Shown here: one piece after another, positions 24,523-32,359 of the stretch
Position numbering within the stretch: the first letter of the stretch is position 1
How the letters are laid out: each line of letters starts with the position of its first letter
NCBI RefSeq assembly: GCF_018332655.1
Contig: NZ_BOQL01000049.1
Span: 1 to 64,000 of the forward strand
Reading direction: 5' to 3'
From: Actinoplanes auranticolor
GTDB taxonomy: Bacteria > Actinomycetota > Actinomycetes > Mycobacteriales > Micromonosporaceae
DNA length: 64,000 nucleotides
Translations under genes and position numbers: made by a program
The notes under the pieces: generated by a model
What the model was told of the DNA's origin: nothing
The model's database searches: none
What the model saw: the letters and a program-made list of their open reading frames with translations, nothing else

Positions 24523-25368
24523 TTATTTTCCACTGACCGCGTGCACGGTCCAGGGGTCGGTGTCGAGGTCGGACACGAGGGACGTGACCGGGAACTGGGC
24601 GCGCAACCAGCCCGCCAGCTCGTCGAGCCAGGGACGCTCGGTCGCCCAGTGGGCGGCGTCGAGCAGAGCCGGGCCGCCGGTGGCGAGGTGCTCACTGGCG
24701 GGATGATGCCGCAGATCGGCGCAGAGATACGCATCGGCTCCGGCCCGGCCGGCGTCGTTCAGGAAGGAGTCGCCCGCTCCCCCGCAGACGGCGAGCGTAC
24801 GGATCAGTCGTTGCGGATCGCCGGCGGCCCGCACCCCGGCCGCGGTCGCCGGCAGCCGGCGGGCGACGAAGGCGGTCAGCTCGGCCAGCGGCATCGGGGC
24901 GGCGAGCTCGCCCACCCGGCCCACCCCGCGTCCCTCGCCGGCGGCCGGGCTGCCCGGCTCGGCCGGGACCAGCGGGCGCAGGCCGACGAGATCCAGCCGG
25001 GCGGCGAGCGCGTCGGAGACGCCCGGGTTCGCCACGTCGGCGTTGGTGTGCGCGACGTACAGCGCGATGTCGGCCTTGATCAGCCGGTGCACGATCCGGC
25101 CCTTGTACGTGTCCGGCGCGACCGACGAGACGCCCTTGAGCAGCAGCGGATGGTGGGCCACGATCAGGCTCGCCCCCGCCTCGACCGCTTCCTCGACGGT
25201 CTCCGGGACGCAGTCGACCACGCAGAGAACCGTACGGACCGGGGTGTCGAACTCGCCGAGAACCAGGCCGACCCGGTCCCACTGCTCGGCCCAGGCACGC
25301 GGGTAACGGGCGTCGAGGGCGCCCACCACGTCACGGACGGTCGGCGGGGGCAGAGCAGAGTCGGTCAC
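24523..25368 (-). CDS. Nif3-like dinuclear metal protein
   Basis: A 281-residue Nif3/YbgI family protein, which forms a hexameric ring with two metal ions per subunit. Visible motifs include RVGLVLGEFD, the metal site SLIVAHHPLLLKG and AHTNADVANPGVSDALA. The closing ALLDAAHWATERPWLDELA holds the C-terminal His/Glu ligands. The length is shorter than the forms with a PII-like insert only in part. Proposed roles include GTP cyclohydrolase-like activity, but none is established. It starts with GTG and heads the block with the zinc-ribbon and RNase H genes. Confidence 0.9.
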   Translation of the reverse strand: MTDSALPPPTVRDVVGALDARYPRAWAEQWDRVGLVLGEFDTPVRTVLCVVDCVPETVEEAVEAGASLIVAHHPLLLKGVSSVAPDTYKGRIVHRLIKADIALYVAHTNADVANPGVSDALAARLDLVGLRPLVPAEPGSPAAGEGRGVGRVGELAAPMPLAELTAFVARRLPATAAGVRAAGDPQRLIRTLAVCGGAGDSFLNDAGRAGADAYLCADLRHHPASEHLATGGPALLDAAHWATERPWLDELAGWLRAQFPVTSLVSDLDTDPWTVHAVSGK

Positions 25369-25429
25369 GGCCGCCCACTCTACTTTGCGACGGTCTTGCC
25401 TTGGTTTTCCGCCGCGGATCGGCTGAGCT

Positions 25430-26014
25430 TCAGGAACGGGCTCCGGGCTCGACCCGGTTGTCGGCCGGGAAATGGGTGTGCAGGGCCTGCAGCGCTCGCC
25501 GCCACGGGAACTGGCTCCGGAAACGGTCGTTCTGTCCCGGTCCGCCGAGCCGGACGACGTCGTCGCCGTAAAGCACCTGAACGCCCCAGTTGCGCAGTCT
25601 GGCCATGCTCTCGTGCAGCGTCGGGTGCAGAGCCATGACCTTGTTCGTGTACGGCACCACCACAGTCGGGATGTTGAAGCCGTACCCCTCGACCAGCAGT
25701 CCCAGCACCAGAGTGTCGGTGATGCCCGCGGACCACTTGTTGATCGTGTTGACCGTCGCCGGGGCCACGATCATCGCGTCGGCCGGCGGCAGCAGGTCGT
25801 CGTCGCCGGGGTTCTTGTAGTAGCTGCGCACCGCGTGCCCGGTCTGGGCCTGCAGCGCGGCGGCGTCGACGAACTTGCGCCCGTCCGGCGTAGTGATCAC
25901 GCAGACTTCCCAGCCGTCGCGCTGCGCCAGGTCGACGAGCACGCCGACGTCGCGGGCGATGGGCGAGCCGCACACGAGGACGTACAGCACGCCGGGCGAG
26001 GTGTTGATGCTCAT
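25430..26014 (-). CDS. Flavoprotein (HFCD/CoaC-type fold)
   Basis: A 194-residue protein of the flavoprotein family that includes phosphopantothenoylcysteine decarboxylase. The N-terminus LYVLVCGSPIARDVGVLVD is the FMN-binding start, APATVNTINKWSAGITDTL matches the conserved APAT/NT-x-K-x-A-G-I-D-L motif, and VVVPYTNKVMALHPTLHESM is the usual PxMN-like segment. It lacks the CoaB half. It would bind FMN and oxidise or decarboxylate a Cys-like substrate; the substrate is unknown. The ATG at 26014 is downstream of the XRE-TPR regulator gene by 16 bases, with GAGGTGG between them, so they form an operon. Confidence 0.83.
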   Translation of the reverse strand: MSINTSPGVLYVLVCGSPIARDVGVLVDLAQRDGWEVCVITTPDGRKFVDAAALQAQTGHAVRSYYKNPGDDDLLPPADAMIVAPATVNTINKWSAGITDTLVLGLLVEGYGFNIPTVVVPYTNKVMALHPTLHESMARLRNWGVQVLYGDDVVRLGGPGQNDRFRSQFPWRRALQALHTHFPADNRVEPGARS

Positions 26015-26030
26015 CACCCGAGAACCCACC

Positions 26031-27260
26031 TCATACGCCGACTCCCATCTGCTCGGCCAGCTCCGCGATCGGCGCCGGCGGTGTGCCCCGCGTGCGCCGC
26101 AGCACGTCGGAGATGACCTCGTGGGCGAGCGGGCGGCAGCGGATCTCCGCGGGGGCGAGCCGATCGCCCTCCAGCAGCATCTCGCTGGCCATCTCCACGT
26201 CGCCGACCTGCGTGTAGCCCCGGGCGATGTCCAGGTAGTGGTGGGCCCGCCGCTCGGGCAGCATGGCGGCGAAGCTCTCCTTGTTCATCCGGTTGTGCGT
26301 CTCGATCGCCTTGCCCCCGTCGCCGAGCTCGACTGCGGCCGCGGCCCGGTGCAGCTCCACGTTGGTCGGCCCGAAGGACGACCAGTAGTGGTTGAAGTCG
26401 CCGCCGAGCGCGCCGGCCGCCTGCTCGGCGCCGCACACCAGGTCGCGGACCGTGGCGCTGTCGCCGATCCGCGCGGCGGCCATGGCGCCGGTGAGCAGCA
26501 GCAGGCCGTAGACGGACAGCCGCTCCGGGGTGGCCGACTCCGGGGTCGTCGGGGCCAGCCGGTTGGCGATGTTGACGTTGACCTCGAGCGCCGAGCGGAT
26601 CCGGCCGAGGGAGAGCAGCGCCATGCCGACCCGGTGCGTCGCCATCCCGGCGAGCAGCTGGTCACCGGCGCGCTGGGAGACCGCGATCGACCGGTCCGCG
26701 GCCAGCCAGGAGAGCTCGTGCTCGCCGACCTTGCGCAGCGCCGACGACGCGATCTGGTAGACCTGCCCGAGCAGGTGCGCCGCGTCGCGGGCCTCCTCGC
26801 CGGTGGCGTGGGCACTGTCGGCGGCCTGGGCGTCGCGCAGCAGCTGCGGGAGCTTGCGGGCGAGGACGCCGTACTTGGCGTGCTGGTAGGTCAGCCAGGC
26901 GTGGCTGACCGCCTTGCGCATCTCCGCCAGGGGCGGTGCCACCGGCACGGGGTGGAAGAACGCGCTCATCTGGTCGTAGCGTTCCAGCGCCGCGCGGATC
27001 TCCTCGACCTCGACCTGGTCGATGCAGTTCTGCGTCTCCGGCCTGCGCTCGACGTCCTTGCCCAGCAGCAGCTGGACGTCGATCTGCAGGACGTCGGCGA
27101 TCTCATAGACGACAGAGAACTTGTCGAGCCGGCGGACGCCTCTCTCCACCTTGTCGACCCAGCTCTTCGACTTGCCCAGCCGGTCCGCGAAGACCTGCTG
27201 GGACATCTTGCGACGGCCGCGCCAGTAGGCGACTCGGCGGCCGATCGGCAGCTCGTCCAC
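26031..27260 (-). CDS. XRE-family regulator with TPR-like domain
   Basis: A 409-residue protein. Residues 5-65 are an XRE helix-turn-helix (RRKMSQQVFADRLGKSKSWV then DKVERGVRRLDKFSV). The rest is all helical, with repeated AHLLGQVYQIASSALRKVGE and AGDQLLAGMATHRVGMALLS type units resembling tetratricopeptide repeats, as in large actinobacterial Xre regulators that sense a ligand or partner protein. The GTG at 27260 is preferred because GGGGGAGG lies 4 bases upstream; an ATG at 27278 would add six residues. It is followed by a flavoprotein gene and faces a primase-like gene; the shared promoter region carries the palindromic core TGCAAGTTGCA. Confidence 0.86.
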   Translation of the reverse strand: MDELPIGRRVAYWRGRRKMSQQVFADRLGKSKSWVDKVERGVRRLDKFSVVYEIADVLQIDVQLLLGKDVERRPETQNCIDQVEVEEIRAALERYDQMSAFFHPVPVAPPLAEMRKAVSHAWLTYQHAKYGVLARKLPQLLRDAQAADSAHATGEEARDAAHLLGQVYQIASSALRKVGEHELSWLAADRSIAVSQRAGDQLLAGMATHRVGMALLSLGRIRSALEVNVNIANRLAPTTPESATPERLSVYGLLLLTGAMAAARIGDSATVRDLVCGAEQAAGALGGDFNHYWSSFGPTNVELHRAAAAVELGDGGKAIETHNRMNKESFAAMLPERRAHHYLDIARGYTQVGDVEMASEMLLEGDRLAPAEIRCRPLAHEVISDVLRRTRGTPPAPIAELAEQMGVGV

Positions 27261-27395
27261 GGTGCCTCCCCCACTCATCCGGCGACCCCCGCCGGTGAGC
27301 TTTGCGGTGTGTCAGCTGCAGTGTGGACCTCACTCCTCTGTGCGGGTCGCACAGGTTGTGTGATCGTCTGCCCGCCGATGCTCGATAGTTTCTCA

Positions 27396-27406
27396 TGCAA
27401 GTTGCA
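27396..27406. promoter_or_regulatory. Palindrome TGCAAGTTGCA, second copy
   Basis: An 11-bp palindrome with a central base, identical to the core of the operator inside the GAPDH-operon promoter (13876-13886). It lies between the divergent XRE-TPR and primase-like genes. Confidence 0.6.
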
Positions 27407-27443
27407 ATAGGTGATCTGCCCCGACAAACGAGGCGTGTCGAGC

Positions 27444-27472
27444 TTGGTAACGGCAGTAGCGCCTGCTATAGC
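27444..27472 (+). promoter_or_regulatory. Promoter of the primase-like gene
   Basis: TTGGTA (27444-27449) and TATAGC (27467-27472) are 17 bases apart. The expected transcript start is about 27 bases before the ATG at 27506, which follows GGAGGT. Confidence 0.6.
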
Positions 27473-27505
27473 GGCCACGAGTGCCGGATCGGAGGTATTC
27501 CGACC

Positions 27506-28201
27506 ATGCAGCGGAGCAACCGGTGGCCGATCGGCCCATGGGAGTACGTAGATCGGCTGCGACTGCGACGGGCCGCCCTGCGGTACGCCGCGCACGGCTG
27601 GGCGGTGACCCCGGGCGCCTATCTGGCCGGTCACCGCTTCGCCTGCGGCCGGGCCGGCTGCCCGATCATGGGCTGCCATCCCGCCATCGAGTGCTGGGAG
27701 GAGGATTCCAGCACCGATCCCGTACGGGTGGCACGCTGGTGGCACCGCCGGCCGTACACGGTGCTGCTGGCCACCGGCTGGAAGTTCGACGTGCTGGAGG
27801 TGCCCGCGGCCGTCGGCCTGCGGGTGCTCGGCGCGGTGCGTCTGCACACCGGCATCCTCGGCGCGGCCGCGGGAGACGCCCGCGGTCCGGTCGCGGTGAC
27901 GCCGTCCGGACGCTGGATGTTCCTGGTCCGCCCGGGCGTCGACCTGCGGCCGGAGCTGGGGTCCTGTCTGGACGTCCTGCGCCACGGCCGCGACTCGTGG
28001 ATCCCGGCCGCCCCGAGCCGCACCCCGCAGGGCCCGGTCCGCTGGGCCGTCGCCCCGGAGCAGACCGGCTGGCAGCTGCCCGAGTCGGCGGCCGTGCAGA
28101 CGATGTTGCTGGACGCGCTGGAAGCCCTGGGCCGCCGGCCCCGGCCCGTCGCCACGGTGAGCGTTCCCCGACAGATGTCCACCGCCCGCCGGGCCGCGTG
28201 A
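27506..28201 (+). CDS. Primase-polymerase (Prim-Pol) N-terminal domain-like protein
   Basis: A 231-residue protein of the actinobacterial family annotated as bifunctional DNA primase/polymerase, N-terminal. Landmarks are ALRYAAHGWAVTPGAYLAG, a Cys cluster FACGRAGCPIMGCHPAIECW, VARWWHRRPYTVLLATGWKF and FDVLEVPAAVG. The acidic catalytic residues of a true Prim-Pol are hard to place here, so activity is doubtful. No helicase domain is present. The ATG at 27506 is fixed by GGAGGT 9 bases upstream. It faces an XRE-TPR/flavoprotein operon, and the pair is reminiscent of regulatory rather than replicative loci. The Cys cluster could bind zinc. Confidence 0.7.
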   Translation: MQRSNRWPIGPWEYVDRLRLRRAALRYAAHGWAVTPGAYLAGHRFACGRAGCPIMGCHPAIECWEEDSSTDPVRVARWWHRRPYTVLLATGWKFDVLEVPAAVGLRVLGAVRLHTGILGAAAGDARGPVAVTPSGRWMFLVRPGVDLRPELGSCLDVLRHGRDSWIPAAPSRTPQGPVRWAVAPEQTGWQLPESAAVQTMLLDALEALGRRPRPVATVSVPRQMSTARRAA

Positions 28202-28209
28202 GCGGGGCC

Positions 28210-28274
28210 GCCCGGACGCCGCGAAGCACCCGTCGCGTGGATCGTTGATCCACGTAGCGGACGGTGTCCGGGCA
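28210..28274 (+). terminator. Long hairpin after the primase-like gene
   Basis: Outer arms GCCCGGAC (28210-28217) and GTCCGGGC (28267-28274), and a strong inner stem CGTGGATC / GATCCACG (28236-28254) with a 3-base loop, lie directly after the stop codon. Confidence 0.65.
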
Positions 28275-28492
28275 TGGCTGAGGGCCCTCATGTCAGTTGA
28301 CAACGTATTGGCCTACCTTGAGGTAGTCGAGTCACCCGATTGGGTGAACACCTGATCACTCTGCGCAGAACTTCGCCCGATCGACCCTTGGCGCGCCGAC
28401 CCGCAGCCGCTCCCGGTTGACACTTGACCGGTTCAGTGATGGCATCGACGGTCACGAATGATGAAGCCGGGAGTGACCCTCGAGGAGAGCCC
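28275..28492 (+). promoter_or_regulatory. GDSL esterase upstream region with inverted repeats and promoter
   Basis: Two perfect dyads occur: CTACCT-TG-AGGTAG at 28313-28326 and TCACCC-GATT-GGGTGA at 28332-28347. A candidate promoter follows: TTGACA at 28417-28422 and TGGCAT at 28440-28445, 17 bases apart, about 47 bases before the GTG start. No gene is seen in this stretch. Confidence 0.5.
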
Positions 28493-29608
28493 GTGCGACC
28501 GAGCCGTCTGACCGGAACCCTGCTGGCCGCCGCCCTGGTGCCGGCCCTGGTGCTGTCCACGAGCGCCGGCGCCGCACCGGCACCGGTCGGTCCCGTCGCC
28601 GCGCTGTCCCCTGTGCACACCGCCGGACGCGTCCACCCCACCCCCGGCGCCCTGCAGTACAGCTGGCCCGGGGTCTACTTCGAGGGCCGGTTCCGCGGCA
28701 CCGGCGTCGGGATCGTGCTCAACGACGCCGCCGCCGACTACGACGTGCAGATCGACGGCGCGACGGTCGCCACCCTGGTCATGCCCGGCCGGACCACCCA
28801 CTGGGTACGCGACCTGACCCCCGGCCGGCACCACGTCCGGCTGGTCAAGAGGTCGGAGAGCCCGTGGGCGGTCAGCGAGTTCGGCGGCTTCGTGGCGGCG
28901 GCCGGCGGCGCCGTCCTGCCCGGGCCCGCGCCGCGGCACCGGCAGATCGAGTTCATCGGTGACTCCTACACCGCGGGCTACGGCAACCTGTCCGGCTCGC
29001 GGGACTGCACCGGCGACGAGGTCCACCGCACCACGAACGCGGACCTGAGCTTCGGCGCGCTCACGGCCCGGCGCCTGCGCGCCGACTACCAGGTCAACGC
29101 CTTCTCCGGCCGCGGCATGGTGCGCAACTACAACGGCGGCGAACCGGGGACGAGCTACCGCAGCTACTACGACCGGGCCCTGCTCAGCGTGGACGGCGAC
29201 GTCTGGCGGCCGGGCCGGTGGCGGCCCCAGGTGGTCGTGGTCGGCCTGGGCATCAACGACTTCTCGACCGCGATCAATCCCGGCGAGCAGTGGACGCCGG
29301 AGAGCCTCGTCGCCGCGTACCGCGCCGCCTACCTGGACTTCCTCGGCAAGCTGCGGGCCCGCTACGGGCCCCGGACGGTCATCGTGGTGAGCGCCACGGC
29401 CGTGTCCGGCACCACGGCGTTCGCCGACTCCGCGCGGCAGGTCGTCCAGGGGAGCAACAACGGCGGCGACGGCCGGGTCCACTACTGGTACTACGACAGC
29501 GCGGGGCTCGACTACGGCGGCTGCCACTGGCACCCGTCGCGGCAGGACCACGAGGTCATCGCCGGCCGGCTCGAGGCGTACCTCGCCACTCTGCCGCTGC
29601 GCTGGTAA
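28493..29608 (+). CDS. Secreted SGNH/GDSL esterase with CE2-type N-terminal domain
   Basis: A 371-residue secreted esterase. A signal peptide covers about residues 1-27 (LTGTLLAAALVPALVLSTSA). Next comes a jelly-roll domain (YSWPGVYFEGRFRGTGVGIV onward) of the type preceding SGNH domains in family 2 carbohydrate esterases. The SGNH domain has IEFIGDSYTAGYG with the catalytic Ser, VVVVGLGINDFS with Asn, and a terminal HWHPSRQDHEVIA with the Asp/His pair. Acetyl-xylan or similar polysaccharide deacetylation is likely. The GTG at 28493 is chosen because GAGGAGAG lies 3 bases upstream; the frame is open further 5'. Confidence 0.88.
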   Translation: MRPSRLTGTLLAAALVPALVLSTSAGAAPAPVGPVAALSPVHTAGRVHPTPGALQYSWPGVYFEGRFRGTGVGIVLNDAAADYDVQIDGATVATLVMPGRTTHWVRDLTPGRHHVRLVKRSESPWAVSEFGGFVAAAGGAVLPGPAPRHRQIEFIGDSYTAGYGNLSGSRDCTGDEVHRTTNADLSFGALTARRLRADYQVNAFSGRGMVRNYNGGEPGTSYRSYYDRALLSVDGDVWRPGRWRPQVVVVGLGINDFSTAINPGEQWTPESLVAAYRAAYLDFLGKLRARYGPRTVIVVSATAVSGTTAFADSARQVVQGSNNGGDGRVHYWYYDSAGLDYGGCHWHPSRQDHEVIAGRLEAYLATLPLRW

Positions 29609-29611
29609 CCC

Positions 29612-30193
29612 CTACGAGCGGGTCGAGCGGGCGCGTACGTGCATGCGTTCGCCCTGGCGGCCGAAGATGCTCAGGAACTCGACCGGCTCGCCGTCCGCGC
29701 TGCCGAACCAGTGCGGCACCCGGGTGTCGAACTCGGCCGCCTCACCCTCCGGCAGCACCAGGTCGTGCTCACCGAGGACCAGGCGCAACCGGCCGTGCAG
29801 GACGTACAGCCACTCGTACCCCTCGTGGGTCTTGGGGTCCGGCTCGGCCCGCGGCCCGGCCGGGATGATGTGCTTGAACGCCTGCAGGCCGGTGGCCTGC
29901 CGGCTGAGCGGCAGGATGGTCTGGCCGCTGCTGTGCCGCAGCGGCCGGGCGTAGATCCGCGGATCGCCGGTGGGCGGGGCGCCGACCAGCTCGTCGAGGG
30001 GCACCCGGTAGGCCCCGGCCAGCGGCAGCAGCAACTCCAGCGTGGCCCGGCGCTGCCCGGACTCGAGCCGGGACAGAGTGCTCACCGAGATCCCGGTCGT
30101 CTCGGAGAGCGCGGCCAGGGTGGTGCCGTGCTCCTGGCGCAGCGCCCGCAGCCGGGGTCCGACCGCGGCCAGCACGTCGTCGTTTGCCATCAT
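29612..30193 (-). CDS. XRE-cupin transcriptional regulator
   Basis: A 193-residue regulator: XRE helix-turn-helix at about 10-65 (LRALRQEHGTTLAALSETTG then ISVSTLSRLESGQRRATLEL) joined to a C-terminal cupin (EGYEWLYVLHGRLRLVLGEH, EFDTRVPHWFGS). Such proteins sense small ligands and repress nearby catabolic or detoxification genes. The two consecutive ATG codons at 30193 and 30190 are both possible starts; they lie inside a 15-bp palindrome, so the protein probably represses itself. It is divergent from a flavin oxidoreductase gene, the likely target. Confidence 0.88.
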   Translation of the reverse strand: MMANDDVLAAVGPRLRALRQEHGTTLAALSETTGISVSTLSRLESGQRRATLELLLPLAGAYRVPLDELVGAPPTGDPRIYARPLRHSSGQTILPLSRQATGLQAFKHIIPAGPRAEPDPKTHEGYEWLYVLHGRLRLVLGEHDLVLPEGEAAEFDTRVPHWFGSADGEPVEFLSIFGRQGERMHVRARSTRS

Positions 30194-30210
30194 GGCAACA
30201 AAGCTTGCCA
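30184..30210. promoter_or_regulatory. Operator over the XRE-cupin start codon
   Basis: TTGCCAT-C-ATGGCAA is a perfect 7-1-7 palindrome (30184-30198) covering the start codons of the XRE-cupin gene. A third half-site TTGCCA follows at 30205-30210, forming a second dyad TGGCAA-N6-TTGCCA. Confidence 0.65.
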
Positions 30211-30240
30211 CTTTTCCCCGGATGGGGCGACCGTGGTGCC

Positions 30241-31167
30241 ATGACATACGACGTGATCGTGATCGGCGGCGGGCCCGCCGGACTGAGCGGCGCGGTGGCC
30301 CTGAGCCGCGCGTTGCGGTCGGTGCTGGTGATCGACGCGGGCGAGCCCCGCAACGCCCCCGCCGACGGCATCCACAACTACCTGACCCGCGACGACATCG
30401 CGCCGGCGGACTTCCGCACGGCCGGGCAGAGCGAGGTACGCCACTACGGCGGGGAGATCGTCGACGGCCGGGTGACCGGGGCCGGCCGCGACGGCGACCT
30501 GCTCACCGTGACGCTGGCCGACGGCCGGTCCTACACCGCGCGGCGCCTGCTCGTCACCACCGGGCTCACCGACGAGCTGCCCGACGTCCCCGGCCTGCGC
30601 GAGCACTGGGGACACGACGTGATCCACTGCCCGTACTGCCACGGCTACGAGGCCCGCGGCCGGGCCATCGGGATCATCGGCTCGTCGCCGATGTCGATGC
30701 ACCAGGCGCTGATGTGGCGGCAGTGGAGCGACGACATCACCCTGTTCCTGCACACCGCGCCCGAGCCGGACGCCGAGCAGGCCCGGCAGTTCGCCGCCCG
30801 GGGCATCACGGTGATCACCGAGAAGGTCGCCGAGGTGCTGGCCGAGAACGGCAAGCTGACCGGCGTACGGCTGACCGACGGCACCGTGGTCGCCCGCGAC
30901 ACCCTGGTCGTCGCCCCGCGCTTCCTGGCCAACGCCGAGCCGCTGCCGTCGCTGGGGCTGACCGCGACCGACAACGACTTCGGCAGCGCGGTGGTGGCCG
31001 AGCCGAGCGGGCGCACGACCGTGCCCGGGGTCTGGGTGGCGGGCAACGTCACCGATCAGATGGCCCAGGTGGTCAGCGCGGCCGCCGCCGGCCTGCACGT
31101 CGGGGCCCAGCTCAACGCCGACCTGATCATGGAGGACACCGCCCGGGCGGTCACGGCTCTCGGGTGA
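30241..31167 (+). CDS. Thioredoxin-reductase-like FAD/NAD(P) oxidoreductase
   Basis: A 308-residue flavoprotein: FAD motif DVIVIGGGPAGLSGAVAL at the N-terminus, redox-active CPYCHGYE in the middle, NAD(P) motif IGIIGSSPMS and the C-terminal FAD segment TVPGVWVAGNVTDQMAQ. This layout with a CxxCHG pair is that of the thioredoxin-reductase-like family whose studied members include dithiol oxidases such as GliT and HlmI, as well as ferredoxin-linked reductases. The substrate is unknown. The ATG at 30241 faces the XRE-cupin gene across 47 bases carrying its operator. The 3' end overlaps the convergent MFS gene by 17 bases. Confidence 0.85.
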   Translation: MTYDVIVIGGGPAGLSGAVALSRALRSVLVIDAGEPRNAPADGIHNYLTRDDIAPADFRTAGQSEVRHYGGEIVDGRVTGAGRDGDLLTVTLADGRSYTARRLLVTTGLTDELPDVPGLREHWGHDVIHCPYCHGYEARGRAIGIIGSSPMSMHQALMWRQWSDDITLFLHTAPEPDAEQARQFAARGITVITEKVAEVLAENGKLTGVRLTDGTVVARDTLVVAPRFLANAEPLPSLGLTATDNDFGSAVVAEPSGRTTVPGVWVAGNVTDQMAQVVSAAAAGLHVGAQLNADLIMEDTARAVTALG

Positions 31168-32359
31168 TCCGCAACGCTGCCGCGGCGACGGCGCAGAGCC
31201 CGGCGGTCACCACGAAGACGGCGGTGTAGCTGCCGGCGCGGGTCAGCAGGGCCGCGGCGCCCAGCGGGGCGGTGGCCTTGGCGATCGTCACCGGCACCAC
31301 CAGCATCGCCGCGATGGTGGCGTAGCGGCCGGTGCCGTAACGGTCGGCGAGCAGCACCGGCTTGGCGATCGTGGCGACGCCGAAGCCCAGCCCGAAACCG
31401 ACCACGCCGACGACGGCCCCGGCCGTGCTGCGACCGGTGAACGGCAGCGTCGCCACCGCGACGGCCTGGACGGTGAAGACGGCGGCGACGACTGTGGCGG
31501 TGCGGAACCGGCGTTGCAGCGCGGTGGTGGCCAGCCGGCCGGTCACCGACAGCACGCCGAACAGCCCGGCGGTCGTCGCCGCGAAGGACAACGGGTGGCC
31601 CCAGCTCAGCAGGGCCGCGACCAGGTGCACGGTGATCAGCGAGACGGCGGCCGTGTTGGCGGTGAAGCCCAGCGCCAGCAGCCAGAAGGCCCGGTCCGGC
31701 CGGAACGGCGCCCGGGCCGCACGGGCGACAGCCGCGGCGGGACGCAGGATGATCGCGTGCAGCGGCACGGTGAGCAGGGCCTGGACGGCGGCCAGGACGA
31801 GCAGGGCGGTGCGCCACCCGTACCGTTCCACGAGGTGGCCGGTCAGCGGCAGGAAGACCGTGCTGGCGAACCCGGCCACGACGGTGAGCACCAGCAGGGC
31901 GTTCGGGCGTTCGGCCGCGGTGTGCCCGGCGATGACCACGGCGAAGGCCGCTTCGTAGAGGCTGGCGGCACCGGCGGCGCCGAGACCGATCTGCACCGCG
32001 TACAGCTGCCACAGGGTGTCCACCTGCGACCAGGCGACCAGCAGCAGGGCGCCGAGCAGCGAACCGGCGGTCATCAGCGCCCGCCCGCCGTGCCGGTCCA
32101 GCCACCGCCCGACGGGTACGGCCAGGATCGCCGCGGCCAGGACGGAGGCGGTGAACGTTCCGGTGACGGCGGTTGTCGTGGTGTGCAGCTCGGTGGCAAG
32201 CGGGGTCAGGAAGACCGCGAAGGAGTAGTAGAGCGTGCCGTAGCCGACGGTCTGGGTGATCGCGAGTGCGGCCACCGTACGCCGGGCGCGGGCCCGGGTG
32301 GCGGAGTGACCGCCGATCGCGGGATCGGCGGTCACCGTGCCCGGGCGTCGCACGGTCAT
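31151..32359 (-). CDS. MFS efflux transporter, probable arsenical or metalloid context
   Basis: A 402-residue MFS protein with twelve helices; the loop after helix 2 is VGRWLDRHGGRALMTAGSLL. The ATG of this gene overlaps the stop of the flavin monooxygenase gene (ATGA), so they are translated together. The operon faces an ArsR gene, which suggests export of a metalloid compound or its oxidation product, as for MFS pumps ArsJ/ArsK in other ars loci; the sequence itself does not show substrate. A general drug exporter is the alternative. Confidence 0.78.
   Translation of the reverse strand: MTVRRPGTVTADPAIGGHSATRARARRTVAALAITQTVGYGTLYYSFAVFLTPLATELHTTTTAVTGTFTASVLAAAILAVPVGRWLDRHGGRALMTAGSLLGALLLVAWSQVDTLWQLYAVQIGLGAAGAASLYEAAFAVVIAGHTAAERPNALLVLTVVAGFASTVFLPLTGHLVERYGWRTALLVLAAVQALLTVPLHAIILRPAAAVARAARAPFRPDRAFWLLALGFTANTAAVSLITVHLVAALLSWGHPLSFAATTAGLFGVLSVTGRLATTALQRRFRTATVVAAVFTVQAVAVATLPFTGRSTAGAVVGVVGFGLGFGVATIAKPVLLADRYGTGRYATIAAMLVVPVTIAKATAPLGAAALLTRAGSYTAVFVVTAGLCAVAAAALRITREP

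Noticed and set aside
25380..25973. Alternative minus-strand frame overlapping the flavoprotein
   Set aside because: Arg/Gly-rich, no family motif; the frame from 26014 has a full flavoprotein pattern.
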